NCBI GenBank assembly: GCA_964369185.1
Contig: CAYJEN010000014.1
Coordinates: forward strand, 1 to 30,390
Direction: 5' to 3'
Length of the DNA: 30,390 nucleotides
From: CAYJAZ01 sp964369185
GTDB lineage: Bacteria > Desulfobacterota > Desulfovibrionia > Desulfovibrionales > Desulfovibrionaceae
The translations under genes were made by a program, and so were the position numbers. Positions 16,605 to 24,220 of this stretch are shown piece by piece. Every line of letters begins with the position of its first letter. Positions within the stretch are counted from its first letter, which is position 1. The notes under the pieces were generated by a model. It did no database searches and was not told the DNA's origin. It saw only the letters and a program-made list of their open reading frames with translations.

Positions 16605-16633
16605 TTGACAAGTTATAGATTAAGCCTTATACT
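16605..16633 (+). promoter_or_regulatory. Strong promoter of the marR-transporter operon
   Basis: A perfect TTGACA (16605-16610), 17-base spacer and TATACT (16628-16633, 5 of 6). Transcription should start near 16640, inside the dyad at 16634-16647. Confidence 0.75.
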
Positions 16634-16647
16634 GTTCGATATCAAAC
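16634..16647. promoter_or_regulatory. Candidate MarR operator at the transcription start
   Basis: GTTCGATATCAAAC is a 14-bp inverted repeat with one mismatched pair, centred on GATATC. It begins directly after the -10 box, 21 bases before the MarR start codon. Occupancy there would block transcription, as with self-regulated MarR proteins. Confidence 0.5.
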
Positions 16648-16667
16648 TATTTTAAGGTGATTAGTAA

Positions 16668-17123
16668 ATGTTAAACCCCGGTATTGTTGTAAAATCAATT
16701 TATAGACTGCGTAACGCAATAGATAACTTCCTTATAAAAAATATTGATAAGGCAGGAGCAAAGGGTCTTATGGTATCACATGGGGATATACTTATTCAGC
16801 TCTATAAAGAAGATAAGCAACCAATGTCCAAAATTGCAAGTCGCATTGGAAAGTGTAAGAGTACATTAACCGTGCTTGTGGATAAGCTTGAAAAGGTAGG
16901 CTTTATTAAGCGTGAAGCAAGTAAGGAAGATGTAAGAATTAAAAACCTTTGCCTTACAGAAAAAGGTAGAAGTTTTGAAAATTACTTTTGGAATATTTCA
17001 GAAGAATTAAACACTTCTCTCTGGAAAGGTTTCAGTGAAGAAGAGCAACAAACTTTTCTTGACTATATCGAAAGAATGCAAGAAAATATAAATAACGAAG
17101 TTTCTCATTCACAGAATGATTAA
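16668..17123 (+). CDS. MarR-family transcriptional regulator
   Basis: 151 residues with the winged-helix MarR fold. Helices 1-2 lead to DILIQLYKEDKQPMSKIASRIGKCKSTLTVLVDKLEKVGFIKREASKEDVRIK, which holds the recognition helix (about 57-75) and the wing with the family's D-x-R (D90, R92). The C-terminal helix mediates dimerisation. The N-terminal part (IVVKSIYRLRNAIDNFLIKNIDKAG) is also typical. The start has AAGGTGA upstream. The gene is 19 bases before the first permease gene, so it is cotranscribed with the importer, and the dyad at its own promoter suggests autorepression relieved by a ligand. The ligand could be an amino acid carried by the importer, but this is inference. Confidence 0.88.
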   Translation: MLNPGIVVKSIYRLRNAIDNFLIKNIDKAGAKGLMVSHGDILIQLYKEDKQPMSKIASRIGKCKSTLTVLVDKLEKVGFIKREASKEDVRIKNLCLTEKGRSFENYFWNISEELNTSLWKGFSEEEQQTFLDYIERMQENINNEVSHSQND

Positions 17124-17142
17124 ATTCTTGTAGAGTAAAACT

Positions 17143-18030
17143 ATGTCAACAATATTAAATAGCCCACCTTCAAAGCAAGACGAGCAAGAAACTAAAACAA
17201 GTCAGCAATTTATGGAAGTTGGAAAAAGCAAAAATACCAAAATTGAAGGGCTGAGAGAAAACTTTTTTCCTATAGTCTTTTCTACGGCTTTTTTAATATT
17301 GACTATTTTATTGTTTACTTACATTGCACAAGCATATAATTGGCAATTTGATAAAGTTTTTCCTCATATTATATCTTATACTGAAAACGGTATTGTTTTT
17401 GGAGTTCTATTAAAATCCCTCGTAGTTACCTTTGAGCTTATTGCTGTAAGCCTTATTTTTGCTTTAGGAATTGGAGTTTTACTTGCGACAATGAACTTGT
17501 CGGCATCTCCTGTTGCTCATTTACTAGCGAAGGGCTTTATCGGAATTGTTCGTAACACGCCCTTACTTATGCAATTATATTTAGTATATTTTGTATTTGC
17601 ACCAATATTTTCTTTGAATCCATTTCTAGCTGCTTGTGTTGCTCTTGCTTGTTTTGAGGGGGCATACATGGCTGAAATATTTAGAGCAGGATTTAGATCT
17701 GTTCCATTTACTCAATGGGAAGCCGGATTTTCACTAGGCTTTAGCACCATGCAAACAGGTAGAATTGTAGTTCTTCCTCAAGCAATTAGTAATATACTTC
17801 CAAGTTTAACAGGGCAAATGGTTTCATTGATAAAAGATACTTCATTAGTATCTGCAATTTCAGTTGCTGATTTAACTTTAAGAGCAACTGAACTCATATC
17901 TGAAACTTATTTATCCTTTGAAATTTGGCTAATTGTTGCTTTATTTTATTTGGTGCTGACATCGTTTGTAAGTATTCCTTTAGGCTATTATGCAAAGTAT
18001 GCAAAGAAGAAAAAAGGAATTTTACGCTAA
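17143..18030 (+). CDS. Polar amino-acid ABC transporter permease (HisM/GlnP type), first copy
   Basis: 295 residues. An N-terminal soluble stretch of about 45 residues is followed by a first membrane helix (about 47-65), then a canonical amino-acid permease core with about five helices. FIGIVRNTPLLMQLYLVYF marks the family. The EAA loop that contacts the ATPase is EAGFSLGFSTMQTGRIVVLPQAI (about 197-219, cited in parts: EAGFSLGF and VVLPQAI). It needs a partner permease, here likely the second copy at 18864, a binding protein (18052) and an ATPase, which is not encoded in this operon. The start has a GAG-type binding site 9 bases upstream. Confidence 0.88.
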   Translation: MSTILNSPPSKQDEQETKTSQQFMEVGKSKNTKIEGLRENFFPIVFSTAFLILTILLFTYIAQAYNWQFDKVFPHIISYTENGIVFGVLLKSLVVTFELIAVSLIFALGIGVLLATMNLSASPVAHLLAKGFIGIVRNTPLLMQLYLVYFVFAPIFSLNPFLAACVALACFEGAYMAEIFRAGFRSVPFTQWEAGFSLGFSTMQTGRIVVLPQAISNILPSLTGQMVSLIKDTSLVSAISVADLTLRATELISETYLSFEIWLIVALFYLVLTSFVSIPLGYYAKYAKKKKGILR

Positions 18031-18051
18031 ACCTTTTAACTTGGAGAGATC

Positions 18052-18837
18052 ATGAAGAAGATTTTGTTATTAATTTTGATGTTTTGTTTTATGACAAGTG
18101 GCGCATTTGCTGCTGACTCCACAATAGCAAAAGCAGAAGATAGAGGCGTTTTGCGCGTTGGTTTTTCATCATTCGTACCATGGGCAATGCAAAATAATGC
18201 CGGAGAATTTGTTGGCTTTGAGATCGATGTTGCAACAAGACTTGCTGAAGACTTAGGTTTACGTCTTCAACTTGCGCCTACAGCATGGAATGGTATTATT
18301 CCGGCACTATTGGCAGGAAAATTTGATGTTATCATCGGCGGTATGGGCGTTACTCCTGAACGTTCCGAACAAGTAAGCTTTACAAATCCTTACGACTTTA
18401 CAGAGCTTGAACTCCTTGCAAGTATTCCAAAAGCCGGAAAATTAGAAAGTATGGCAGATTTCAATAGTCCTGAAGTAACTATCATTACTCGCACAGGTTC
18501 AACACCGGCTCTTTATGCAAAAAAACTTTTCCCGAATGCAACTATTCGTCAATTTGCTGATGAAGCACCTTGTGTTGAAGAAGTTATTTCAGGAAGAGCA
18601 CACGCATTTTTAACCTCTGCACCTCTTCCATCTTTCGCAGCGGCTGATAATCCTAATGAAGTTTTTGTTCCTTTTGAAATTACTGACTATAAAGAACCTA
18701 TTGGTATGGCAGTGAAAAAAAATGATGAAGAAACTTTAAAAGTACTTAATGAATGGATTGCTGCTCGCACCGCAGACGGTTGGCTTGCTGAACGTGAAGC
18801 TTATTGGTTCAAAGGTAAAGATTGGTCAGAAGAATAA
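18052..18837 (+). CDS. Periplasmic amino-acid binding protein (SBP family 3)
   Basis: 261 residues. A signal peptide of about 20 residues (hydrophobic 4-16, ends GAFAAD) exports it to the periplasm. The mature part is a family 3 solute-binding protein: RGVLRVGFSSFVPWAM near the N-terminus, the signature GFEIDVATRLAEDLG, WNGIIPALLAGKFDVIIGGM and VTPERSEQVSFTNPY. The ligand-binding D and R of this family are likely D at VIIGGM-region and R84-type, but the ligand cannot be named. Starts with GGAGAG 6 bases upstream, 21 bases after the first permease. It delivers substrate to the permease pair. Confidence 0.9.
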   Translation: MKKILLLILMFCFMTSGAFAADSTIAKAEDRGVLRVGFSSFVPWAMQNNAGEFVGFEIDVATRLAEDLGLRLQLAPTAWNGIIPALLAGKFDVIIGGMGVTPERSEQVSFTNPYDFTELELLASIPKAGKLESMADFNSPEVTIITRTGSTPALYAKKLFPNATIRQFADEAPCVEEVISGRAHAFLTSAPLPSFAAADNPNEVFVPFEITDYKEPIGMAVKKNDEETLKVLNEWIAARTADGWLAEREAYWFKGKDWSEE

Positions 18838-18863
18838 TTCTGGAAAATAACAAAGAGTAAAAC

Positions 18864-19787
18864 ATGAAAAAGTCCTCGTCAATCATACCGGGTACAACCC
18901 CGCCAAGATCATGGTCAAATCTAAATAGAACTGATTATATCTTACTTGGCATTATCGCACTTATCATACTTTTTTCCCTTTGGCACTTACTTGCCGGAAG
19001 TGAAAGAATTTGGCGATGGGAAAGACTTATGCCTTATATCGCCTATGAAAATAAAAATGGCGATTTGCAACTTGGTATGCTGACAAAGGGCTTTTTCATG
19101 ACTGTAAGACTTGGAATATGGTCATTTATAGTTGCGATTATTTTTGGTTTATGCGTTGGCTCATACACAGCAAATAAGCGTGGACTTGCCGTTTTACCAT
19201 TCACCTTATTTGTGCAGACCATCAGAAATATTCCACCATTAATATTTATCTTTTTAATTTACTTCTTTTCGGGGCAATTTTTCTCTAACTTTGTGTTTGC
19301 TCTTCAAGATTTTGCTTATACTCTATCTCCAAGCGGACTTGAAATTTTTACTTATATATTTTCTCCACCTATGCAGATAGAGGGTATGACTTCCGCTATT
19401 ATCGCTTTAGGAATTTATGAAGGTGTTTATATTTCAGAGATAGTACGTTCTAGCATTGAGAGTATTTCTAAAACTCAAATGGAAGCGGCATCATCACTTG
19501 GGTTTAACAAATTTCAATCTTTATGGTACGTTCTTCTTCCGCAAGCAAAGCCGATAATGCTTCCACCACTTGCAGGGCAGACAGTTTCTATCTTTAAAGA
19601 TTCTGCACTTGCTGCTCTTGTTTCTCTTCCTGAACTCACATTTCAATCGCTCGAAGTTATGGCAGTTACACGCTTAACCTTTGAAGTTTGGATTGTATGT
19701 ATGATTCTCTACTTCTTTATATCTAGGCTTTGTACCGCAATCTTTGCAAGTCTAGAAAAAAGAATAAAATGGAAACCGCTTAATTAA
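18864..19787 (+). CDS. Polar amino-acid ABC transporter permease, second copy
   Basis: 307 residues. N-terminal extension (1-30), a membrane helix (about 27-46), then the permease core. FVQTIRNIPPLIFIFLIYF marks the family, and the EAA loop is near 204-228 (MEAASSLGFNKFQSLWYVLLPQAKPIM, recognisable by EAASSLGF and LPQA). It differs clearly from the first permease in sequence, so the pair most likely forms a heterodimer. Followed by a terminator (19806-19830), so the operon ends without an ATPase gene. Confidence 0.88.
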   Translation: MKKSSSIIPGTTPPRSWSNLNRTDYILLGIIALIILFSLWHLLAGSERIWRWERLMPYIAYENKNGDLQLGMLTKGFFMTVRLGIWSFIVAIIFGLCVGSYTANKRGLAVLPFTLFVQTIRNIPPLIFIFLIYFFSGQFFSNFVFALQDFAYTLSPSGLEIFTYIFSPPMQIEGMTSAIIALGIYEGVYISEIVRSSIESISKTQMEAASSLGFNKFQSLWYVLLPQAKPIMLPPLAGQTVSIFKDSALAALVSLPELTFQSLEVMAVTRLTFEVWIVCMILYFFISRLCTAIFASLEKRIKWKPLN

Positions 19788-19805
19788 GAAATTTTGAATT
19801 TTTTT

Positions 19806-19830
19806 CGAGAGGGGGAAACTCTCTCTTTTT
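19806..19830 (+). terminator. Terminator of the importer operon
   Basis: GAGAG (19807-19811) pairs with CTCTC (19819-19823) around GGGGAAA, followed by TCTTTTT. It lies 19 bases after the last permease stop. Its opening sequence closely resembles the pheT terminator at 29791-29809. Confidence 0.7.
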
Positions 19831-19858
19831 CATAATTTATTTTATACTCACAACACAC

Positions 19859-19910
19859 ATAAAAGCCTTCCTCATAATCCATAACAAGGAATTTAGAGGA
19901 AGGCTTTTAT
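19859..19910 (-). terminator. Terminator of hemL
   Basis: Perfect 15-bp stem, 19859-19873 (ATAAAAGCCTTCCTC) with 19896-19910, around a 22-base loop. On the minus strand it ends in CTTTTAT. It lies 23 bases past the hemL stop and may work both ways. Confidence 0.8.
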
Positions 19911-19933
19911 ATTAAATTTATATCTCTTAAAAA

Positions 19934-21202
19934 TTATGCTTGGAATGATTCAACAGCTTTAAGGAAGTTATCGAAATCTTCTTCTGTATGCTGGAAGCTA
20001 AGCATTGCAACTTCAAAAGCAGATGGAGCAATGTAGATATTATTGTTACGCATATGTTTGTAAAATTTTGTGTAAAGAGCTGCATCTGCAGTGCTTACTG
20101 ATGCAAAATCTACAATTTCATTTTCAGTAAAGTAAATGGTGAGCATAGATGCAATTTGTTTTACTTGAACAGGAAGATTTTTTGATTTTAGGATATCTTC
20201 AATTTGTTTAGCAAAAACAGCAACTCTTTCTTCAAGAGCTTTATAGTCCATTTCTTTGAGAATTTTTAAAGTTGCTATACCGGCAGCCATTGCAAGCGGG
20301 TTTCCTGAAAGAGTTCCTGCTTGATAAACATTTCCGCAAGGAGCAATTTGTTCCATAAATTTACGCTTACCACCATAAGCACCTACAGGAAGACCACCAC
20401 CAATGATTTTACCGAATGTAGTTAAGTCAGGGTCAATACCGTAGTATTCTTGAGCACCACCGTATGACATACGGAAACCTGTGATAACTTCATCAAAAAT
20501 AAGAAGAGCATTTTCTTTTGTTGTAAGTTCACGCAATTCTTTAAGGAAATTTTCTTTAGGAAGAACAAGACCCATGTTCGCCGCTACAGGTTCAATAATA
20601 ACTGCGGCGATTTGATCAGGATAGAGTTTGAAAGTTTCACGTACAGCTTCAATGTCGTTGTAAGGAACAACAAGAGTGTCAGCAACAGTCGCTTCGGTTA
20701 CACCAGGAGTTCCGGGAATAGCAAGAGTTGCAAGTCCAGAACCGGCAGATGCAAGGAATGGGTCAGCATGACCGTGATAACAACCAATAAATTTAATAAC
20801 TTTATTACGCTTTGTTACAGCTCGTGCAAGACGAAGAGCTGACATTGTAGCTTCAGTTCCTGAGTTTACCATACGCACCATTTCAAGTGAAGGCATTGCC
20901 GCAATAACTTCTTCAGCAAGAATAACTTCATTTTCGCAAGGTGCACCGTAGCTTGTTCCATTAGGAATAGCTTGGTTGATAGCAACAGCAACTTTTGGGT
21001 GATTATGACCTAAAATCATAGGTCCCCATGAAAGAACAAAGTCGGTAAGTTCTTGCCCCTCAACAGTAGTGAGTTTTGTTCCTTTCGCTTTTGCAATGAA
21101 AAGAGGAGTTGAATCTACACTTTTACACGCTCTAACAGGGCTGTTTACGCCACCCGGAATCACTTTATTGGCACGATCAAAAAGTTCAGCTGATGTTTTC
21201 AT
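19934..21202 (-). CDS. hemL: Glutamate-1-semialdehyde 2,1-aminomutase
   Basis: 422 residues, full length. A PLP enzyme that turns glutamate-1-semialdehyde into 5-aminolevulinate, the C5 route to heme and related tetrapyrroles. The N-terminus IPGGVNSPVRAC is the family signature; the PLP Lys is K265 in TTFGKIIGGGLPVGAYGG, and IFDEVITGFR holds the PLP-contacting Asp (D237). MVNSGTEATMSALRLAR binds the phosphate. The start has AAGGAT 8 bases upstream and a good promoter at 21244-21272. It is a single-gene transcript between its promoter and its terminator. No hemA or other heme gene is nearby. Confidence 0.96.
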   Translation of the reverse strand: MKTSAELFDRANKVIPGGVNSPVRACKSVDSTPLFIAKAKGTKLTTVEGQELTDFVLSWGPMILGHNHPKVAVAINQAIPNGTSYGAPCENEVILAEEVIAAMPSLEMVRMVNSGTEATMSALRLARAVTKRNKVIKFIGCYHGHADPFLASAGSGLATLAIPGTPGVTEATVADTLVVPYNDIEAVRETFKLYPDQIAAVIIEPVAANMGLVLPKENFLKELRELTTKENALLIFDEVITGFRMSYGGAQEYYGIDPDLTTFGKIIGGGLPVGAYGGKRKFMEQIAPCGNVYQAGTLSGNPLAMAAGIATLKILKEMDYKALEERVAVFAKQIEDILKSKNLPVQVKQIASMLTIYFTENEIVDFASVSTADAALYTKFYKHMRNNNIYIAPSAFEVAMLSFQHTEEDFDNFLKAVESFQA

Positions 21203-21243
21203 ATATCTATCCTTATAATATTGTGTCTTATAAAATTTTGGAA

Positions 21244-21272
21244 AGAATAGTCAGTTTTTATAAGAATGTCAA
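21244..21272 (-). promoter_or_regulatory. Promoter of hemL
   Basis: On the minus strand a perfect TTGACA (21267-21272), 17-base spacer and TATTCT (21244-21249, 4 of 6). It lies between the upstream glycosyltransferase stop and hemL, giving a leader of about 35 bases. Confidence 0.6.
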
Positions 21273-21317
21273 TGTTTAGAGAATAGAATTTGTTTATAGC
21301 TGAGGGGAAAGAGAAAA

Positions 21318-22313
21318 CTATACTAATTCTTTGAAATATATATCCTTCAATTTTTGCCCAACCGCCGAAATACTACGTGAATGAGCAACCTTACGCCCTT
21401 CCTCTGTTAGCGATGGAATAGCTTTTGAAAGGATAGCGCGTGTTTTTATGTGGAAAGATTCAAGTGACTTTGCTTTATAAACATTTTTATTATCTTCAAG
21501 CCAGTCCTCATAAACAGGAATAGAGCGCACAATCATAGGAATTTTACAGGCAAGAGCTTCAAGAACAACAATTCCTTCTGTTTCTTCATGGCTCATAAAA
21601 GCAAATAAGTCAGCAATACAGTAGGCATCACGCAATTCTTCTTTTGTAACATAGCCGGCAAAGATAAGGTTTTTCGGTGCACTTGCTATAGCGTCTTTTA
21701 TTGTTCTTGGAATTAGTGATGTATTTGTGTAGCCAAACCAAATAAATTTCACATGGGGCATACGGCGAGCAAGTTCAATAAAATCAAGTATGCCTTTTCT
21801 CTCGATAAGATGACCTACAGAGATAACGATTTTTTCATCCTCTGCAATGCCGTATTTTTTGCAAAATGCTGATTTATCAACTTTTTTAGGAGAGAAAAAT
21901 TCAGTGTCTATACCATTAGATAAGGGATAGACATTTTTCTTTAGTCCATAAGTATCTAAAATATTTTTTGAATAATTTGTAGGTGTTACAATTACATCTC
22001 CTAGATTATAACAGAATTTAATCCATTGCTTAAAAAGAGGAGCGAGTAGATTTGAGGCAAAGAAAGAATTTTTGAAATCTTCCATAGTTGAATGTCCGTA
22101 ATAGACAATTTTCTTCTTTTGTAGTTTTGATTTAAACGCAAAAAGAACAGAATCAGGCATAACTGTATTAATGTGAACAATATCAGGTTCATCTATAGGT
22201 TCATCAGCGTGTAAACCTTCTCTTTCAAGAATAAGTTTTTGATGAAGCATAGAACGCCCAATACCACTTTTTTCTAACAAGTTAAAACTTCCCATATATA
22301 CAAGAACTTTCAT
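21318..22313 (-). CDS. Glycosyltransferase, GT4 family
   Basis: 331 residues with the GT-B fold of family 4. The N-terminal domain begins MKVLVYMGSF..GIGRSM (acceptor side), and the C-terminal domain (about 160-320) has VISVGHLIERKGILDFIELARRMP and the nucleotide-sugar-binding EEGI-type motif, here ETEGIVVLEALACKIP (about 244-259). The linker and the conserved SNGIDTEFFSP turn fit. Its overall form resembles diacylglycerol glucosyltransferases of the GT4 type (short, no signal peptide, no membrane helix), but lipopolysaccharide or exopolysaccharide substrates are equally possible. The start has AGAGGA 7 bases upstream and follows the VTT gene by 7 bases, suggesting joint work on membrane lipids. 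Confidence 0.8.
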   Translation of the reverse strand: MKVLVYMGSFNLLEKSGIGRSMLHQKLILEREGLHADEPIDEPDIVHINTVMPDSVLFAFKSKLQKKKIVYYGHSTMEDFKNSFFASNLLAPLFKQWIKFCYNLGDVIVTPTNYSKNILDTYGLKKNVYPLSNGIDTEFFSPKKVDKSAFCKKYGIAEDEKIVISVGHLIERKGILDFIELARRMPHVKFIWFGYTNTSLIPRTIKDAIASAPKNLIFAGYVTKEELRDAYCIADLFAFMSHEETEGIVVLEALACKIPMIVRSIPVYEDWLEDNKNVYKAKSLESFHIKTRAILSKAIPSLTEEGRKVAHSRSISAVGQKLKDIYFKELV

Positions 22314-22320
22314 AAATCCT

Positions 22321-22935
22321 CTAAAATCCTATAGACTTAATAAATGTAATAACCTGCTCATATAATACAACTAATACTAAGCTGTAAAGAGCGATTGACA
22401 TTGGTTTACCTAAAACAATAATAAGTGTAAATTCTCGCCATTTCATCTTTGTTGTGCCGGCGATATAGCAGAGTAAATCATCAGGAGCAACAGGGAAAAA
22501 TATGGCTAAAGCAAAAAGCTTTGTGAAACGATTTCCTTCCCGTGTCCACTTCATATACTTGGCAATGGTGCGCTTTGGAAAGAAGAGAAAGAGCAGCCTT
22601 TTTCCATACAATCGAGAGATGCCAAAAACAATTAAAGAACCGATTACTATACCAATATAATTATATAAAAATCCCCAGTAAGGTCCGAACAAGAAGACAC
22701 CTGCAAGGCAACCAAGACCACCGGGAACAATTGGAAAAACAACTTGTACAACTTGCGACAAAATAAAGATTAAAGGTGCTATCACCCCGTATTCTTTCAT
22801 AAGTTTTTGTAGCTCTTCAATAGAGGTAAGGTAACCACTATTGTATCCATAGATGAAGAGTGTTGCAAGCACTATAATACCGGTAAGGCTTAGCAAGTGC
22901 ATAAACTCTATATTTATTTTATTATTTAATTTCAT
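22321..22935 (-). CDS. VTT-domain (TVP38/TMEM64, DedA-like) membrane protein
   Basis: 204 residues, inner membrane, with about five hydrophobic segments (near 11-31, 50-75, 80-106, 135-158 and 172-198). The VTT motifs are FPIVPGGLGCLAGVFLFGP (about 68-86) with the [F/Y]xxxR segment in GISRLYGKRL, and FPVAPDDLLCYIAGTTKM (about 147-164) in the second re-entrant loop. Family members act as lipid scramblases or flippases, or in membrane homeostasis. It is directly upstream of the glycosyltransferase gene, which may mean the pair handles a glycolipid. Ribosome binding site weak (GGAAA 12 bases upstream). Confidence 0.82.
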   Translation of the reverse strand: MKLNNKINIEFMHLLSLTGIIVLATLFIYGYNSGYLTSIEELQKLMKEYGVIAPLIFILSQVVQVVFPIVPGGLGCLAGVFLFGPYWGFLYNYIGIVIGSLIVFGISRLYGKRLLFLFFPKRTIAKYMKWTREGNRFTKLFALAIFFPVAPDDLLCYIAGTTKMKWREFTLIIVLGKPMSIALYSLVLVVLYEQVITFIKSIGF

Positions 22936-22983
22936 AATGTATGTATTTCCAAAATGTATTCTCGTAAAAGAAGAACACAGCAG

Positions 22984-23012
22984 TTAATAGCTAAAAAACA
23001 TGCAAAATGCAA
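22984..23012 (-). promoter_or_regulatory. Possible promoter of the VTT-glycosyltransferase pair
   Basis: On the minus strand TTGCAT (23007-23012), 17-base spacer and TATTAA (22984-22989). The -35 box is part of a short direct repeat (TTTGCAT twice). It also lies in an 8-bp inverted repeat (22985-22992 with 23041-23048). Weak. Confidence 0.3.
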
Positions 23013-23045
23013 ATCAAAAATACAGTAAAAGAAATTAAAAAGCTA

Positions 23046-23819
23046 TTATGAATTTAATAAGAGGTTTACTTCTTGTTTTAATTGACTTAGCTTATCAGTA
23101 TTTGGTAAATCTTTTAAAATATGTGCAAAATAATTTTTTTCTTTAATTATTCTGAACGAAGTAGAGTAGTTGATATCATTTAGCCATCCACAGAGTAATA
23201 TTCTAAAATCATTTACATAGCGTAAATCTGAATAACGAATTGCGGATTTTGCAAAAAAGGCTTCTAAAATTTCAGGCGTATAAGTAGGTTCATCTTTTAC
23301 GTGCAAAAATAGAGTGTCGCTATCACCTTTTGCGTTGACGAAATTTTCCACCATAACGCGTAAGATATCAATTTTATCTGCATCTCGCACAGCTAAAGAA
23401 ATAATATTATGATTTTTTGGTAGCTTAGTAGGGAAAATAAAACGATTATGTAATGCTATTCCTGTAAAAGCAAGTTCACGCACATCTTTTGAAATATCTT
23501 TAAATACTTGATTATTTTTTAGAACCTTCATGCTCAAGAGTGCATGATTACATGATATTGGATCGTGAAAAGTTTTATAGATTTTCATTTGCTCAAATCT
23601 ACCGATATCATGAAAAAGGCAAGCAAGTTGAAGAGGAAAGTGTAGTTGCTCGGAAAAATCTTTCATAATCTGTTGACCAAGACTTAACACTTGAAAAGTA
23701 TGTTCTTTTTTTATTCGCAGGCTAGAGGCAATTTCATCTACCATTAAATAAGGTTCAACATAATTATTAAAATAAGATATAAAATCTTCAAGGGCTATAA
23801 GGGTGTTATTTCTGTTCAT
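23046..23819 (-). CDS. HD-domain metal-dependent phosphohydrolase
   Basis: 257 residues from the start at 23819; a longer frame from 23870 is open but would overlap the upstream gene by 65 bases and has no better binding site. The HD set is complete: H40 (KKEHTFQV), H70-D71 (ACLFHDIGRFEQ) and D148 (VRDADKIDIL), with H92 (NHALL) and H124 (ALHNRF) nearby, as in HD proteins that bind two metals. These act on nucleotides or similar phosphates; the substrate cannot be told. No partner domain (PAS, GGDEF or RelA) is attached. Its start overlaps the end of the 53-residue membrane-protein gene by 14 bases, so the two are translationally coupled. The C-terminal ~70 residues have no recognised domain. 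Confidence 0.8.
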   Translation of the reverse strand: MNRNNTLIALEDFISYFNNYVEPYLMVDEIASSLRIKKEHTFQVLSLGQQIMKDFSEQLHFPLQLACLFHDIGRFEQMKIYKTFHDPISCNHALLSMKVLKNNQVFKDISKDVRELAFTGIALHNRFIFPTKLPKNHNIISLAVRDADKIDILRVMVENFVNAKGDSDTLFLHVKDEPTYTPEILEAFFAKSAIRYSDLRYVNDFRILLCGWLNDINYSTSFRIIKEKNYFAHILKDLPNTDKLSQLKQEVNLLLNS

Positions 23820-23967
23820 GATTGTCTTCATCGATACCATAGGTGAGGTTTTTGTCTTTGAAAACGCCATTTGGTCCGAATAAAAATCTTAATATAATAC
23901 CAAGACCAATAAAAATTCCGGCAGTAATTATATATATTCCATATTTTGAATTTAAAAGTTCAAGCAT
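23806..23967 (-). CDS. Small single-span membrane protein, 53 residues
   Basis: Starts at 23967, with AGGAAA 7 bases upstream; the longer open frame to 24084 has no binding site and crosses the predicted promoter. The protein has one membrane helix (about 10-31, IYIITAGIFIGLGIILRFLF) and a short polar tail with Asp, Asn and Lys. I recognise no family. It is coupled to the HD gene by a 14-base overlap, so it may anchor or regulate the HD protein. This is inferred from the overlap only. Confidence 0.6.
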   Translation of the reverse strand: MLELLNSKYGIYIITAGIFIGLGIILRFLFGPNGVFKDKNLTYGIDEDNHEQK

Positions 23968-24013
23968 TATTGATTTCCTAGGTTCTTTTTCATAAAAAAA
24001 GAGTTTTAATTCT

Positions 24014-24029
24014 CTAACAATTTTGTTAG
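24014..24029. promoter_or_regulatory. Dyad just downstream of the HD-operon promoter
   Basis: CTAACAA (24014-24020) and TTGTTAG (24023-24029) are perfect 7-base arms around TT. It lies at about +2 to +17 of the predicted transcript, a place where repressors commonly bind. Without a known regulator this is a candidate operator or an mRNA hairpin. Confidence 0.45.
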
Positions 24030-24037
24030 TCAAGCGG

Positions 24038-24066
24038 AGTATATAGAAGTGAAAATAAAAAATCAA
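24038..24066 (-). promoter_or_regulatory. Promoter of the membrane-protein / HD operon
   Basis: On the minus strand TTGATT (24061-24066), 17-base spacer and TATACT (24038-24043, 5 of 6). The leader to the 53-residue gene would be about 65 bases. Confidence 0.55.
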
Positions 24067-24149
24067 GGCTTTCAAAATTAGCATAGACGTACAAAAAATA
24101 AAAAACTCATTAAAAAAAGCTTGTGTTAAAATTAAAAGTATGCAATAAA

Positions 24150-24198
24150 ACGTGTTCGCACGTATAGTGCAGATGATATTTCATCTTGACTTAGGTCA
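24150..24198 (+). promoter_or_regulatory. Three adjacent hairpins before rpmI (possible leader element)
   Basis: Perfect arms: ACGTG-TTCG-CACGT (24150-24163), AGATGA-TATT-TCATCT (24171-24186) and TGAC-TTAG-GTCA (24187-24198). All have 4-base loops, one a UUCG tetraloop. A weak promoter candidate with -10 TATAGT (24163-24168) or AATAAA (24144-24149) overlaps, so the transcript start is unsure and only the last one or two hairpins may be in RNA. Confidence 0.4.
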
Positions 24199-24220
24199 GG
24201 AAATTTTTAAGGAGCTCTCA

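Noticed and set aside
23820..23870. Longer start for the HD protein
   Set aside because: It would overlap the small membrane-protein gene by 65 bases. The start at 23819 gives a usual 14-base overlap and the HD domain begins soon after.
23968..24084. Longer start for the small membrane protein
   Set aside because: The extra part crosses the predicted promoter and dyad and lacks a ribosome binding site. The start at 23967 has AGGAAA at the right distance.
24152..24220. Longer start for rpmI (23 extra residues)
   Set aside because: bL35 starts with MPKIKT-type sequence and the AAGGAG site points to 24221. The extra frame crosses the leader hairpins.
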